Source: Alphaproteobacteria bacterium UBA1908
GTDB taxonomy: Bacteria; Pseudomonadota; Alphaproteobacteria; Caedimonadales; UBA1908
Length of the DNA stretch: 57,537 nt
Assembly: GCA_002337525.1 (NCBI GenBank)
Contig: DDGG01000017.1
Coordinates: forward strand, 50,667 to 108,203
Direction: 5' to 3'
Positions 33,484-42,108 of the stretch are shown one piece after another; within the stretch, counting starts at the first letter, position 1, and each line of letters begins with the position of its first letter. Both the position numbers and the translations under genes were made by a program. The notes under the pieces were generated by a model. The model ran no database searches and was not told the origin of the DNA. It saw only the letters and a program-made list of their open reading frames with translations.

Positions 33484-33960
33484 ATGGTAAGTTCCAGGAT
33501 TATCCTTTTTCTGCTATGTCTTTTGGGAGGACACACAGCAATGTCAGACCATGGCCCCCTACAAAAAGTTGAACGTTCCCAAAAGGAATGGCAAGAAATT
33601 CTAACGCCAGAACAATTTCATATTTTACGTGATGAGGGTACAGAACCTTCTGGCTCCAGCATCCTTAATGCCGAAAAGCGTGACGGTATCTTTGTTTGTG
33701 CGGGTTGTGACCTTCCTCTTTTTAGTTCGAAAACCAAATATGATAGCGGAACAGGTTGGCCTAGTTTCTATGCCCCTATTGAAGGACATATCGAAACAAA
33801 GCTTGATTTCAAGCTTATATGGCCCCGCACCGAATACCATTGTGCTCGCTGTGGTGGACATCAGGGACACATTTTTGAAGATGGACCGGAACCAACCGGA
33901 CTACGCTATTGCAACAATGGTCTTGCCTTAAAATTTATCCCGAAAGAATCTGTAAAATGA
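33484..33960 (+). CDS. msrB: Exported peptide-methionine (R)-S-oxide reductase
   Basis: Reduces methionine-R-sulfoxide in proteins. The 158-residue protein has zinc cysteines 'CAGCD' and 'CARCGG' and the catalytic Cys in 'RYCNNGLAL' (usual form RYCINS). The first 19 residues ('SSRIILFLLCLLGG') form a signal peptide, so the enzyme should act in the periplasm rather than the cytoplasm. The stop overlaps the msrA start (ATGA), so both are translated from one mRNA. Confidence 0.93.
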   Translation: MVSSRIILFLLCLLGGHTAMSDHGPLQKVERSQKEWQEILTPEQFHILRDEGTEPSGSSILNAEKRDGIFVCAGCDLPLFSSKTKYDSGTGWPSFYAPIEGHIETKLDFKLIWPRTEYHCARCGGHQGHIFEDGPEPTGLRYCNNGLALKFIPKESVK

Positions 33961-34577
33961 TCATTTTCAAAAAAATAATGGCTTTGACCCTGGGAGTTTT
34001 TCTTATGTCAACTAATGCATCTACAGCTAATAAATCACCGGAAAGAAGACAGGACGCCATCTTTGCGGGAGGATGTTTTTGGTGTCTTCAACCTCCTTTT
34101 GATGCGCTTTCAGGTGTTTTAAAAACTTCTGTCGGGTATATTGGAGGTGAAAAATCTCAAGCAACATATGATGCTGTTTCACAGGGAGGTACAGGCCATT
34201 ATGAAGCTTTAAGAGTTACTTATGACCCAACCCGTATTAGCTATGATGGGTTATTAGCTGTTTTCTGGGAAAATATAGATCCTCTGGATGACTCAGGCCA
34301 GTTCTGTGATAAGGGAGAACAATATAAATCTGCAATTTTTTATGGTTCAGAGACAGAAAAATCAGTTGCCACGAAATCGTTACAAAAAATTTCCGGGCTT
34401 TTTAAAGAAGATATAAAGACTTTGATCCTTCCAAAAACACCTTTTTTCAAAGCTGAAGACTATCATCAAAATTATTATAAAAAAAATCCGATTCGTTATA
34501 AATTCTATCGTTACAACTGTGGTCGTGACCAGCGTCTGAAAAAACTTTGGGGAGATAGGAAACCCATTCAAAATTAA
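33957..34577 (+). CDS. msrA: Exported peptide-methionine (S)-S-oxide reductase
   Basis: Reduces methionine-S-sulfoxide. The active-site block 'GGCFWCLQPPFD' carries the catalytic Cys; 'YHQNYYKKNP' is the usual C-terminal element. The ATG at 33957 overlaps the msrB stop by four bases and opens a 206-residue protein with a signal peptide ('MIIFKKIMALTLGVFLM'); the longer frame from 33909 lies inside msrB. Export of both reductases points to oxidative damage outside the cytoplasm. The thiol donor for them is not in the window. Confidence 0.93.
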   Translation: MIIFKKIMALTLGVFLMSTNASTANKSPERRQDAIFAGGCFWCLQPPFDALSGVLKTSVGYIGGEKSQATYDAVSQGGTGHYEALRVTYDPTRISYDGLLAVFWENIDPLDDSGQFCDKGEQYKSAIFYGSETEKSVATKSLQKISGLFKEDIKTLILPKTPFFKAEDYHQNYYKKNPIRYKFYRYNCGRDQRLKKLWGDRKPIQN

Positions 34578-34595
34578 GAAACTAAAGTTTCTTAA
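34574..34595. terminator. 22-bp near-perfect palindrome overlapping the msrA stop
   Basis: TTAAGAAACT (34574-34583) pairs with AGTTTCTTAA (34586-34595), two bases apart. It begins at the msrA stop and could act as a weak terminator or mRNA 3' stabiliser; no T-run follows. The half-unit TAAAGTTTCTT is repeated near 34617-34627. Confidence 0.45.
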
Positions 34596-34666
34596 TATAA
34601 AAAATTTATTAAAAATTAAAGTTTCTTTGATACTTTGTTCTTAAATAGATTACATTTTAGGGTAAA

Positions 34667-35914
34667 ATGGCTGATTCTTTTTTAACACTTTCCTTTGCAG
34701 CAGAAGTCTTTGCCACTATTTTTGTTATTGTTTTGGGCTATTGCTTTGAACGGTATTTTCTTAAGAAAATACACAAAATTATACTCTATCGCACTGTAAG
34801 CCATTTTTCCCTGAAAAGAGGTTTCAAGCCGTCACGCCTGGTTCTTATTCTTCTTTATTTAATTATTGCATGGATGACTTTGTATGCCCTTGCTCACTTG
34901 GGAATCAAACCTTTTCTGTTTGATAAACTGACATATGTTTATACACTTTGGGTCTTTTTTCATCTGACTTTACGATCTTTTGATAAATCACATTTAACGC
35001 GCCTTGTTGCAACTCTCTTGTGGGGGATTCTAAGTCTTGCAATTTTTGAATGGCTTAGCCCCCTTGCAAAGGAATTAAAAGAACTTGCCTTTCACATAGG
35101 TAGTTTTCGCCTAACAGCCCTTAATATTTTGACGGGCTGTATCAGTATTCTGTTCCTTTTGTGGTTTACGTCCCAGGTTAATAATGGTCTTCAGAAAATG
35201 CTGATGAAAAATAATACTATTAACCTGACTCATAAAATGCTTTTTTCAAAGTTCATTCGCTTCACTTCCTTTACAATTGTTGCCATTTTAGGCATCCAGG
35301 CCATGGGAATTGATTTGATGGCCCTTACTGTTTTTACAGGAGCAATTGGTCTTGGAATTGGTTTTGGGCTCCAGAAAGTTTTCTCGAATTTAATGAGTGG
35401 CATCATTATTTTGATGGATAAATCTATAAAACCGGGCGATGTAATTGCTGTTGAGGGCACCTATGGTGTTGTTAAAAAACTTGATGCACGCTATGTCTCT
35501 GTTGTGACTCGGGATGGCCGCAAACACCTTATTCCCAATGAAACTTTTATAACTCATAGTGTTGAAAACTGGTCTTACCTGGATCGGGAAGTACGCTTAA
35601 GAATTCCAATTGGTGTTTCATATGAACATGACCCGCGAAATGTCCAGGAAATTATTGTCAAAGCAGCCCTTGGATTTTCAGATAGAGTTTTAAAAGAACG
35701 CCCTCCAACCTGTCGTTTAATGGAACTTGGTGAAAGTGCCCTTATTTTTGAACTACGTGTCTGGATTAAAGATCCCGAAAATGGTATCCGTTCTGCAACA
35801 AGTGATATTTTGATTCATGTGTGGGAAGCCTTAAAAGAAAATAACATAAAGGTTCCCTACCCAAGGCGCGACATTCATATACTGAATAATGATCTTCAAA
35901 GCATTGATACTTAG
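34667..35914 (+). CDS. MscS-family mechanosensitive channel
   Basis: A 415-residue inner-membrane protein with about six transmembrane helices before the conserved pore helix and beta domain: 'GAIGLGIGFGLQKVFSNLM', then 'SIKPGDVI' and 'VTRDGRKHLIPNETFITHSV'. It opens on membrane tension and releases solutes during osmotic down-shock. It is longer at the N-terminus than E. coli MscS (three helices), like YbdG/MscK-type relatives. AGGGT precedes the ATG. Single gene. Confidence 0.92.
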   Translation: MADSFLTLSFAAEVFATIFVIVLGYCFERYFLKKIHKIILYRTVSHFSLKRGFKPSRLVLILLYLIIAWMTLYALAHLGIKPFLFDKLTYVYTLWVFFHLTLRSFDKSHLTRLVATLLWGILSLAIFEWLSPLAKELKELAFHIGSFRLTALNILTGCISILFLLWFTSQVNNGLQKMLMKNNTINLTHKMLFSKFIRFTSFTIVAILGIQAMGIDLMALTVFTGAIGLGIGFGLQKVFSNLMSGIIILMDKSIKPGDVIAVEGTYGVVKKLDARYVSVVTRDGRKHLIPNETFITHSVENWSYLDREVRLRIPIGVSYEHDPRNVQEIIVKAALGFSDRVLKERPPTCRLMELGESALIFELRVWIKDPENGIRSATSDILIHVWEALKENNIKVPYPRRDIHILNNDLQSIDT

Positions 35915-35973
35915 TTCTTTAAAAGACCCGCCATCATTAGGTAGGGATACAGTCGATTCCTTAAGCCCTCACT

Positions 35974-36969
35974 TTATTGCAAAACAAGTCTTTTATACTG
36001 CTCAATCATTCTTTCAGGACGCCCTCCCGACTCAAAATCAGCACGAATATCTGTCGCCGCCTTTGTAGAGTGAATGAGAATAAGAACAGAGATTTCATAT
36101 CCATCATCTTTGAGGGCTTTAAATCCTTTTCTAACACTTTTTAAAGTCCTCAGATTATTATCAATAAACACAAGGTGTGTATTTGGCATCAATTCAGCGG
36201 CCTCCCTGTCCTGGTTAGACTTTTGCCAATATTTATAGAGCTTGAGAGTTTTAGTTTCATGTTGACCATTATTGACATAAAGCCATCCCGGAACTTTTTC
36301 AGTTGTTGAACCAGATCGATATTCATGTTCATAAAAAAGCGAGAAAACTTCATTGTCCCTTTTGTATTGAGAACCAAAACGATATCCAATCAAATTATGA
36401 ACCTGGTAAGTTTTTGCCGGATAAGGGGGCATACCTGTGCAAACAGCCATATCTATATTATTTTCCTGGAGACTTCCTATTAAATCTTTTAGATCTTCAT
36501 CAACAGGTTTCCAGGTAAAAGGTGTTTGAACTCGTTTCCAACAATCTGTTGCAAAAGCTCTGGGTTTTGCCATATCTGCATAAGCAGCACTTTCTTGAGC
36601 CAAAGTAACACCGACTTGATCCCAAAGATCGCCATACTCACGCAGCATTTCTGTACTTCTAAGATCCGGATAGTCTTCATATAGTGGAATAACAAGTGTT
36701 TCATCACAATCCCAAACACAGGCATATTGACCTTCTACAGATGTCAGGATCTTTTTGATATCACCCGCATTCCCCGCAGAAGAAATAAAAACTTCCTGAA
36801 GAGCCCTCTCTTCTTCCGACAAACTTTCAGAAGAAGATCCACTTGACAATGTCGCAGGTAAAGATCTTGATCCTTCACTGCGCAAGTATTCTTCAGCCGA
36901 AGCATAAACAGAACTTAAAGAAAAAGCGGATAAAATTAGAAAAAAGGAATATTTAAATCGATAATTCAC
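35974..36969 (-). CDS. Secreted HAD-like phosphatase of DUF2608 type
   Basis: A 331-residue protein with a signal peptide (residues 1-25, cleavage after 'SVYASA') followed by a serine-rich linker. The catalytic core has 'VWDCDETLV' (D87 and D89, the HAD DxDxT motif), then 'VCTGMPP' and 'LVFIDNNLRTLKSV', which supplies the third and fourth HAD motifs. This combination is that of DUF2608, a family found in intracellular bacteria. Substrate unknown. As a single-gene unit with a signal peptide it is a candidate host-acting or periplasmic phosphatase; that role is inference. Confidence 0.8.
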   Translation of the reverse strand: MNYRFKYSFFLILSAFSLSSVYASAEEYLRSEGSRSLPATLSSGSSSESLSEEERALQEVFISSAGNAGDIKKILTSVEGQYACVWDCDETLVIPLYEDYPDLRSTEMLREYGDLWDQVGVTLAQESAAYADMAKPRAFATDCWKRVQTPFTWKPVDEDLKDLIGSLQENNIDMAVCTGMPPYPAKTYQVHNLIGYRFGSQYKRDNEVFSLFYEHEYRSGSTTEKVPGWLYVNNGQHETKTLKLYKYWQKSNQDREAAELMPNTHLVFIDNNLRTLKSVRKGFKALKDDGYEISVLILIHSTKAATDIRADFESGGRPERMIEQYKRLVLQ

Positions 36970-37106
36970 GGTGAGGAAACTCCTTCGGGTCGTTAATAAA
37001 GGTTAATATATAGATTGAAATGGCTGAAATGAACCAGCATTTTTTCTCATCCCGACAAAAAATGAAAAAAAATGGTTAAAATAGAGTTAAAAAAGACCTA
37101 GAAGAG

Positions 37107-37167
37107 TTGACAATGATCCCCCAAACAGTGTATTTCGGGGAAGTTAGTTATTCGGTTCATTGGAACC
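37107..37167 (+). promoter_or_regulatory. rpsD promoter with a small leader hairpin
   Basis: TTGACA at 37107-37112, an 18-base spacer and TATTTC at 37131-37136 form a plausible promoter. The leader then contains the hairpin GGTTC-ATTG-GAACC at 37154-37167, ahead of the ribosome binding site GAGG near 37177. Control by uS4 is possible by analogy with other bacteria but is not shown. Confidence 0.5.
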
Positions 37168-37193
37168 ATATTTTATGAGGTAAGTTTTCTTCC

Positions 37194-37811
37194 ATGACGA
37201 AGCGTATAAATTCAAAGTATAAAATTGATCGACGTTTGGGTGTAAATCTTTGGGGACGCCCCAAAAGCCCTGTTAATGCTCGCAGCTATCGCCCGGGTCA
37301 GCACGGTCAAAGCCGTGTCGGCAAAATTTCCGACTATGGTTTACAACTCAGAGCCAAGCAACAGCTTAAAGGTTACTATGGTAATATTGGCGAAAAACAA
37401 TTCCGCCGCTTGTTCCAGGAAGCTGTACGTCGTCGTGGAGATACAGGTGAGAATTTAATCGGTCTTTTGGAACGTCGTCTGGATGCCGTTGTTTATCGCA
37501 TGAAATTGGCCCCAACGGTCTTTGCCTCACGCCAGCTTATTAATCATGGCCACTTTATGGTTAATGGTCGTCGTGTCAATATAGCATCATATCAGCTTAA
37601 AGATGGTGACACTGTTGAGGTTCGTCAAAAATCACGTGAATTTGTTGTTATTCTTGAAGCACTGCAATCTCAAGAACGTGAGGTACCAGATTATATCGAA
37701 GTTGACGCCAAAGGTATGAAGGGAACGTATCTTCGTAACCCAAGTCTATCAGATGTTCCCTATCCTGTTCAGATGGAACCTCATTTGGTTGTTGAGTATT
37801 ATTCTCGATAA
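37194..37811 (+). CDS. rpsD: Small ribosomal subunit protein uS4
   Basis: A 205-residue protein with 'SDYGLQLRAKQQLKGYYGN', 'LERRLDAVVYRMKLAPT' and the RNA-binding S4 domain 'ASRQLINHGHFMVNGRRVNI'. One of the first proteins to bind 16S rRNA. Encoded alone, not in the alpha operon, as usual in alphaproteobacteria. Own promoter and terminator. Confidence 0.98.
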   Translation: MTKRINSKYKIDRRLGVNLWGRPKSPVNARSYRPGQHGQSRVGKISDYGLQLRAKQQLKGYYGNIGEKQFRRLFQEAVRRRGDTGENLIGLLERRLDAVVYRMKLAPTVFASRQLINHGHFMVNGRRVNIASYQLKDGDTVEVRQKSREFVVILEALQSQEREVPDYIEVDAKGMKGTYLRNPSLSDVPYPVQMEPHLVVEYYSR

Positions 37812-37866
37812 AGTCTTTGATTAAAGGAAGAACACAGTCTTCCCTTTAAAATAACTGTCCTATACC

Positions 37867-37899
37867 AAGGCTACCCATGGGTAGCCTTTTTATTTTCTT
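37867..37899 (+). terminator. Rho-independent terminator of rpsD
   Basis: AAGGCTACCC (37867-37876) and GGGTAGCCTT (37879-37888) are exact complements, followed by TTTTTATTTTC. Strong intrinsic terminator, 55 bases after the stop. Confidence 0.93.
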
Positions 37900-37929
37900 G
37901 TCATCCAAGAGATCTTTTTACTTCTCTGT

Positions 37930-38402
37930 CATCCAGAATTTAAAAAGCAAAAGCAGCACTCCCTCCAGGGACGAGATTCTTCCCTCGCTTCGCTCACTCT
38001 GAATGACGAAACAAGAAACGCACTCTGAATGAGGGTGGAAGAAGTACGTTCTGAGTGACGGAGAAAGCCTGTCATCCAGAGGGTGGCAACGCCACCCGTC
38101 GGAATCCAGAATTTAAAAAGCAAAAGCAGCACTTCCTCCAGGGACGAGATTCTTCCCTCGCTTCGCTCACTCTGAATGACGAAAGAAGAAAACGCCTTCT
38201 GAATGAGGGTGGAAGAAGTACATTCTGAGTGACGGAGAAAGCCTGTCATCCAAAGGGTGGCAACGCCACCCGTCGGAATCCAGAATTTAAAAAGCAAAAG
38301 CAGCACTTCCTCAGGGGACAAGATTCTTCCCTCGCTTCGCTCACTCTGAATGACGAAACAAGAAACGCACTCTGAATGATGGAAAGAGAAAACGCCTTCT
38401 GA
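37930..38402 (-). repeat. Dispersed 175-bp-type repeat, locus 2: tandem array of about 2.7 units
   Basis: The unit beginning CCAGAATTTAAAAAGCAAAA starts at 37933, 38106 and 38280, a period of 173-174 bases. Each unit holds the complement of GTCATTCAGAGTGAGCGAAG (running into CGAGGGAAGAATC) and, in two places, a perfect hairpin GGGTGGC-AAC-GCCACCC. The copies differ by only a few bases, so the duplication is recent. It fills the gap between convergent rpsD and rpiB. A 130-codon open frame inside it is a by-product of the repeat. Confidence 0.93.
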
Positions 38403-38433
38403 AAATCAGGTGGATGAACCTGTTCAAGGATAT

Positions 38434-38880
38434 CTATGGCGTTTCTATTTTTTGCACACGTCTTTCATGTCGTCCTCCCTCGAAAGGAGTGGCCAGAAAA
38501 ACCTGTAAAGAGTTAATAGCAGCATCAATTGTCATAAGGCGGGCTCCGAGACACAGAATATTGGCCTTATTGTGTCGTCGCGCCAAAGTTGCTGTTACAC
38601 CATCTTCATCAAGGCACAAGGCAGCTCGAATACCACAGTGACGATTGGCAGCCATACTCATCCCAATACCTGAGCCACATATCAAAACACCAGCTACCGT
38701 TTCCGAGGTCAAAACTTTTTCACAAACCTTATGGGCATAATCAGGATAGTCAACAGACACATCGTCTGTGGCACCCAAATCCTCTACAGATATGGTATGA
38801 CGCTTGCAAAACTTAACAAGTTCATCTTTAAGGTCCACTCCCGCATGATCAGCGGCAATTATAACTTTTTTAAAGTTCAT
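38434..38880 (-). CDS. rpiB: Ribose 5-phosphate isomerase B
   Basis: Interconverts ribose-5-phosphate and ribulose-5-phosphate in the pentose phosphate pathway. The 148-residue protein has 'IAADHAGVDLKDEL', 'VDYPDYAHKV' and 'LICGSGIGMSMAANRH' with the active-site Cys, plus 'ARRHNKANILCLG'. Normal length. It lies 37 bases after ddpX on the same strand and is probably co-transcribed with it. The LacA-type alternative is less likely given the standard motifs. Confidence 0.95.
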   Translation of the reverse strand: MNFKKVIIAADHAGVDLKDELVKFCKRHTISVEDLGATDDVSVDYPDYAHKVCEKVLTSETVAGVLICGSGIGMSMAANRHCGIRAALCLDEDGVTATLARRHNKANILCLGARLMTIDAAINSLQVFLATPFEGGRHERRVQKIETP

Positions 38881-38917
38881 TATGCTCTTTTCCTTTTAAG
38901 AGAAACCCTCAAAATCC

Positions 38918-39472
38918 TTAAGCCATCATTCTTATAGGGGCTTCTGCGTCACAAAGCAAAGGATAGGTTCGGGGGTTAAAAAGTTGGTAATGCCACCATT
39001 CGTTCAAATACAAATCCCATCCTGCAGACATCATAATTCCCAGCAAAAGATAACGATTGTATTGAGCTTTAGAAGAAACTTCCTGATTACCATGATGAGA
39101 CCTAAGGCTTAAGTCATCAAAAGAAGTCCCCATCTCCAGACTTTTTCCAGATTCCAGGTCAAAAAGAGTTAGATCAATCGCAATTCCACGTCCATGTGGC
39201 GACCCTCTCCGCGGATCTGCAACATAATTGGGGTCCGGGGTATGCTCCCACAATCGCCACTGAGCCTCTGAAGGTCGAAAAGCGTCAAAGATGCGAAGGC
39301 CAAAACCTTGTTCAACAGCAAGCTGACGAGCTTTTTCAAGTAAAGTAGCTGCTTCCTGATGTAAGTAACAATGGGCATTTTGATAAATGACTTTTCCCAT
39401 AAAATTATCCGGGGTCGCATAAGCTAACTGGATATCCAGACCTTCCTGAGGAAGGATAGTAACAAGAGACAT
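38918..39472 (-). CDS. ddpX: D-alanyl-D-alanine dipeptidase (VanX/DdpX type)
   Basis: Zinc dipeptidase that cleaves D-Ala-D-Ala, used to recycle peptidoglycan peptide. The M15D motif 'SPHGRGIAIDLTLFD' supplies His and Asp ligands, 'EWWHYQL' the catalytic Glu and third ligand, and 'FRPSEAQWRLW' the family arginine region. AAAGGAG precedes the ATG at 39472; an upstream TTG start overlaps that site and is unlikely. No signal peptide, so the enzyme is cytoplasmic. No van resistance genes are present. Divergent from tsaB. Confidence 0.9.
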   Translation of the reverse strand: MSLVTILPQEGLDIQLAYATPDNFMGKVIYQNAHCYLHQEAATLLEKARQLAVEQGFGLRIFDAFRPSEAQWRLWEHTPDPNYVADPRRGSPHGRGIAIDLTLFDLESGKSLEMGTSFDDLSLRSHHGNQEVSSKAQYNRYLLLGIMMSAGWDLYLNEWWHYQLFNPRTYPLLCDAEAPIRMMA

Positions 39473-39534
39473 GTTCCTCTCCTTTGACAAAGTGTTTTAT
39501 AAAACTTATACATGAAATGATTTTAGATTCAAAG

Positions 39535-40224
39535 ATGATCATGCTTACACTCGGTTTTGAAACAGCAAATTTCGGGGCATCTATTGCCCTCGTTAAGGAT
39601 AATAAAGAATTAGGGTCAAAGATTTTTAACCAGTCTTATGGCCAAGCCGGTTTTTTAGTCCCTGAACTTCATCAATTGGTCAGGGAGAACGGATATTCTC
39701 TTCAGGATATAGATCTCTTCGCAACCACAACGGGACCTGGATCCTTTACGGGAGTTCGTCTGGGTCTTTCCCTGGCACGAACTCTCAAGCTTGCATCCCA
39801 CGCCCCTGTTCTTGGTATTCCTTCGCCTTTCTGGGTCGCGCATAGCTTTTTAAAGAATCATCCATCGAACGCCTTACCCCTTCTTATCTGCCTGGAAGCC
39901 CGCCGGGATGACCTGTATTGCCAACTTTTTTCTGCATCGGGGGTTCCTGTGCAAGATTGTATAAACTGTTTGCCAGAAAATCTTGAGTCCTATTTTAGCG
40001 GTCCTTGCCTTGCAATTGGTAATGGCATTGAACACTTAAAAAAGAGTGATCAAAAGAATAACAGTAAAAATATTTTTCAAATAAAGGACTTTCAACCTTT
40101 ACCGAGAAGCTTATGTTTTTTGGCCCAGGACCTTTTTATCAAAGGTCAAGAAAACAACTTTCCTCTAAATCCCCTGTATATACGCGACCCCGATATTTCG
40201 ACACCCAAAAAGCTCCCCCTTTAA
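39535..40224 (+). CDS. tsaB: tRNA threonylcarbamoyladenosine biosynthesis protein TsaB
   Basis: Partner of TsaD and TsaE in t6A37 modification of tRNA. ASKHA fold with 'LGFETANFGASIALV' and 'TGPGSFTGVRLGLSLAR'. The open frame starts at 39484, but family length favours the ATG at 39535 or 39541; no strong ribosome binding site decides between them. In many alphaproteobacteria rimI follows tsaB; here rimI is 5 kb away. Confidence 0.93.
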   Translation: MIMLTLGFETANFGASIALVKDNKELGSKIFNQSYGQAGFLVPELHQLVRENGYSLQDIDLFATTTGPGSFTGVRLGLSLARTLKLASHAPVLGIPSPFWVAHSFLKNHPSNALPLLICLEARRDDLYCQLFSASGVPVQDCINCLPENLESYFSGPCLAIGNGIEHLKKSDQKNNSKNIFQIKDFQPLPRSLCFLAQDLFIKGQENNFPLNPLYIRDPDISTPKKLPL

Positions 40225-40316
40225 AATTTATTCCTTTTGTTAATATCTTGTTAGTCTTTTGTTAACTTTTATTTTCTCTAAATTTAGTATTTTGAATCCA
40301 AACAAGGTTAAAGGTG

Positions 40317-41573
40317 ATGATATACCCAGTGCGTCTAAAAAGTCTTTTTACGTTCTTAACTCTGTTAATCCTTACAGGCACCAGTTATTCACTGGCGTCT
40401 TCTGAAGGCTCAACTTCTGAAAGCGCACACGTTTTCGAGGGGCGAACAGATCACAAAAAAGTTGTCTTCACCTTTGATGGAGGGGGTGCCCGGGGATATA
40501 TTCAAGCTGTTGCCGCAGGAGAGCTAGAACGGCGCGTGCGAACCCTAACAGATATTGATGATCTTCGACTGGCTGAATGTCTGGATTTTGTAGCCGGTAC
40601 GTCAACAGGTTCTATCACGTCAAGTTATTTGACGTGTCCAGACTCTGATGATCCATCTCGTCCACGCTATAGCGCCAGCAGCCTCGTTGATTATTTTGAC
40701 GCCCATATTCACGAAGTTTTTCAAAGAAGCTTTTTGAAAAGACTAAAATCCCTTTTTGGGCTTTCTGGTCCTAAGTTTTCAAGCTATGGCTTCGAAGGGC
40801 TTTTAAACGATCTTTTTGGCGATACCCCTCTCAAGCAAGCGGTCGTCCCGACTGCTATAACAACACTGGAACTTTCAGATAAAGATCGCGGGACACGCCC
40901 TCTCATCCTGACAAGTTTTGATGCTAATCCTGCGGATATGCCTAACTCCTACGCTGATAACTTCAGCGAAGTTTCCTTTAAGGATGCTTGTCGATCTTCA
41001 GGAGCAGCCCCCACCTATTTCAAGCCTCATCGAGTTCCCGATAATGATGGAGAAATACACCATTGCGTTGATGGAGGTGTTATGGGTGCAAATAACCCCG
41101 TTGAAGTGGGATTTGATTACGCTAGCATACTCTCCAGAAATAAAGAAGAGCACCTTCATGATAGCGATTTTTCTATCGTTTCATTTGGAACAGGAAAAGC
41201 GCCTCTTTATATTTCTGGCGAAAGCGCTGAAGGCTTTGGTCTTGCTCAATGGGGTTTAAAAATGCTGCCAATACTCCTGGATGCTCCTTCAATGTTAATG
41301 GAAGAAAAAATGGCCGCTCAATTTCCAGTAGATAATCCAGAGCTAGAGGGCTGCTATTTCCGCTTTCAACCCGTTTTGGAAGAACCTATTGATTTAGCCG
41401 ACACAAGTCCTGCTGCTCTAGAGACACTTAGAAAAGTCGCTCATGATTATATTGAAGCCAATGAAGACAAATTTGATCATGTTGCCTGTATTTTGGCGGC
41501 ACGGTATACAGCGAAACAAAGCGAAGGTACCGCCTCTTCAATCCACTCTGAGGATGACGATGATGACCTATAG
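40317..41573 (+). CDS. Secreted patatin-like phospholipase
   Basis: A 418-residue protein with a signal peptide (core about residues 10-22, cleavage after 'SYSLA'). The patatin catalytic elements are complete: oxyanion 'DGGGARG' near 54-60, nucleophile Ser in 'GTSTG' near residue 96, the block 'ACRSSGAAPTYFKP', and catalytic Asp in 'VDGGVMGANNP' near 252. It hydrolyses acyl chains of phospholipids. The C-terminus is acidic ('SEDDDDDL'). Signal peptide plus full catalytic dyad fits an exported lipase that could act on host membranes (inference). A TTAA-N7-TTAG site lies about 70 bases upstream. Single gene. Confidence 0.9.
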   Translation: MIYPVRLKSLFTFLTLLILTGTSYSLASSEGSTSESAHVFEGRTDHKKVVFTFDGGGARGYIQAVAAGELERRVRTLTDIDDLRLAECLDFVAGTSTGSITSSYLTCPDSDDPSRPRYSASSLVDYFDAHIHEVFQRSFLKRLKSLFGLSGPKFSSYGFEGLLNDLFGDTPLKQAVVPTAITTLELSDKDRGTRPLILTSFDANPADMPNSYADNFSEVSFKDACRSSGAAPTYFKPHRVPDNDGEIHHCVDGGVMGANNPVEVGFDYASILSRNKEEHLHDSDFSIVSFGTGKAPLYISGESAEGFGLAQWGLKMLPILLDAPSMLMEEKMAAQFPVDNPELEGCYFRFQPVLEEPIDLADTSPAALETLRKVAHDYIEANEDKFDHVACILAARYTAKQSEGTASSIHSEDDDDDL

Positions 41574-41649
41574 AGGGCAACTTTGTTGACTCTCTCTTAT
41601 CTTATTCACAAGGAGAGCCCTCACATGAGACAACACTGCTTTTGCTTTT

Positions 41650-41950
41650 TAGATTCTGGATCCCGACGGGTGGCGTTGCCACCCTCTGGATGACAGACCC
41701 CCCTCCGTCACTCAGAATGCATCTCTTCCTTCGTCATTCAAAGGGAGCGACACTCTATACCGTCATTCAGAAGGAGTGAGACGAGGGAAGAATCCCGTTC
41801 CCAGAGGAAGTGCCGAGCTTGCTCTTTAAAGTCTGGATCCCGACGGGTGGCGTTGCCACCCTCTGGATGACAGACCCCCCGCCGTCACTCAGAATGTGCC
41901 TCCTTCCCCACGTCATTCAGAGCGAGCGAAGCGAGGGAAGAATCCGGTAA
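41650..41950 (+). repeat. Dispersed 175-bp-type repeat, locus 3: about 1.7 tandem units
   Basis: TCTGGATCCCGACGGGTGGC occurs at 41655 and again at 41832, 177 bases apart, each followed by the intact hairpin GGGTGGC-GTT-GCCACCC and TCTGGATGACAG. Between and after them are GTCATTCAGA-type units ending in GAGGGAAGAATC. Orientation is opposite to locus 2. It lies between the patatin gene and the CapD-like gene. Confidence 0.92.
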
Positions 41951-42108
41951 TTCTTTTGGATGAAAGATTTTGCTTCTTTCTAATAATGATTGAGTTCCTC
42001 CCCGGGCAACTATTTTAAGGTCCATCTAAAGGAGTGAGGGCTTTACATTTCTGCTATAACTCTGCATAAACTTAAGGAGAAAAAGAATACTCTAGGGATA
42101 CTTGTTTG

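Noticed and set aside
37929..38321. 130-codon open frame that is internally repetitive
   Set aside because: It is made by the 174-bp tandem repeat itself; the same peptide appears twice only because the DNA unit is repeated.
37930..38402. CRISPR array
   Set aside because: Units are 173-174 bases and directly abutting, with no unique spacers and no cas genes in the window.
38918..39472. Vancomycin-resistance locus
   Set aside because: The dipeptidase is VanX-like, but there is no vanH, vanA or vanRS; a peptidoglycan recycling role fits better.
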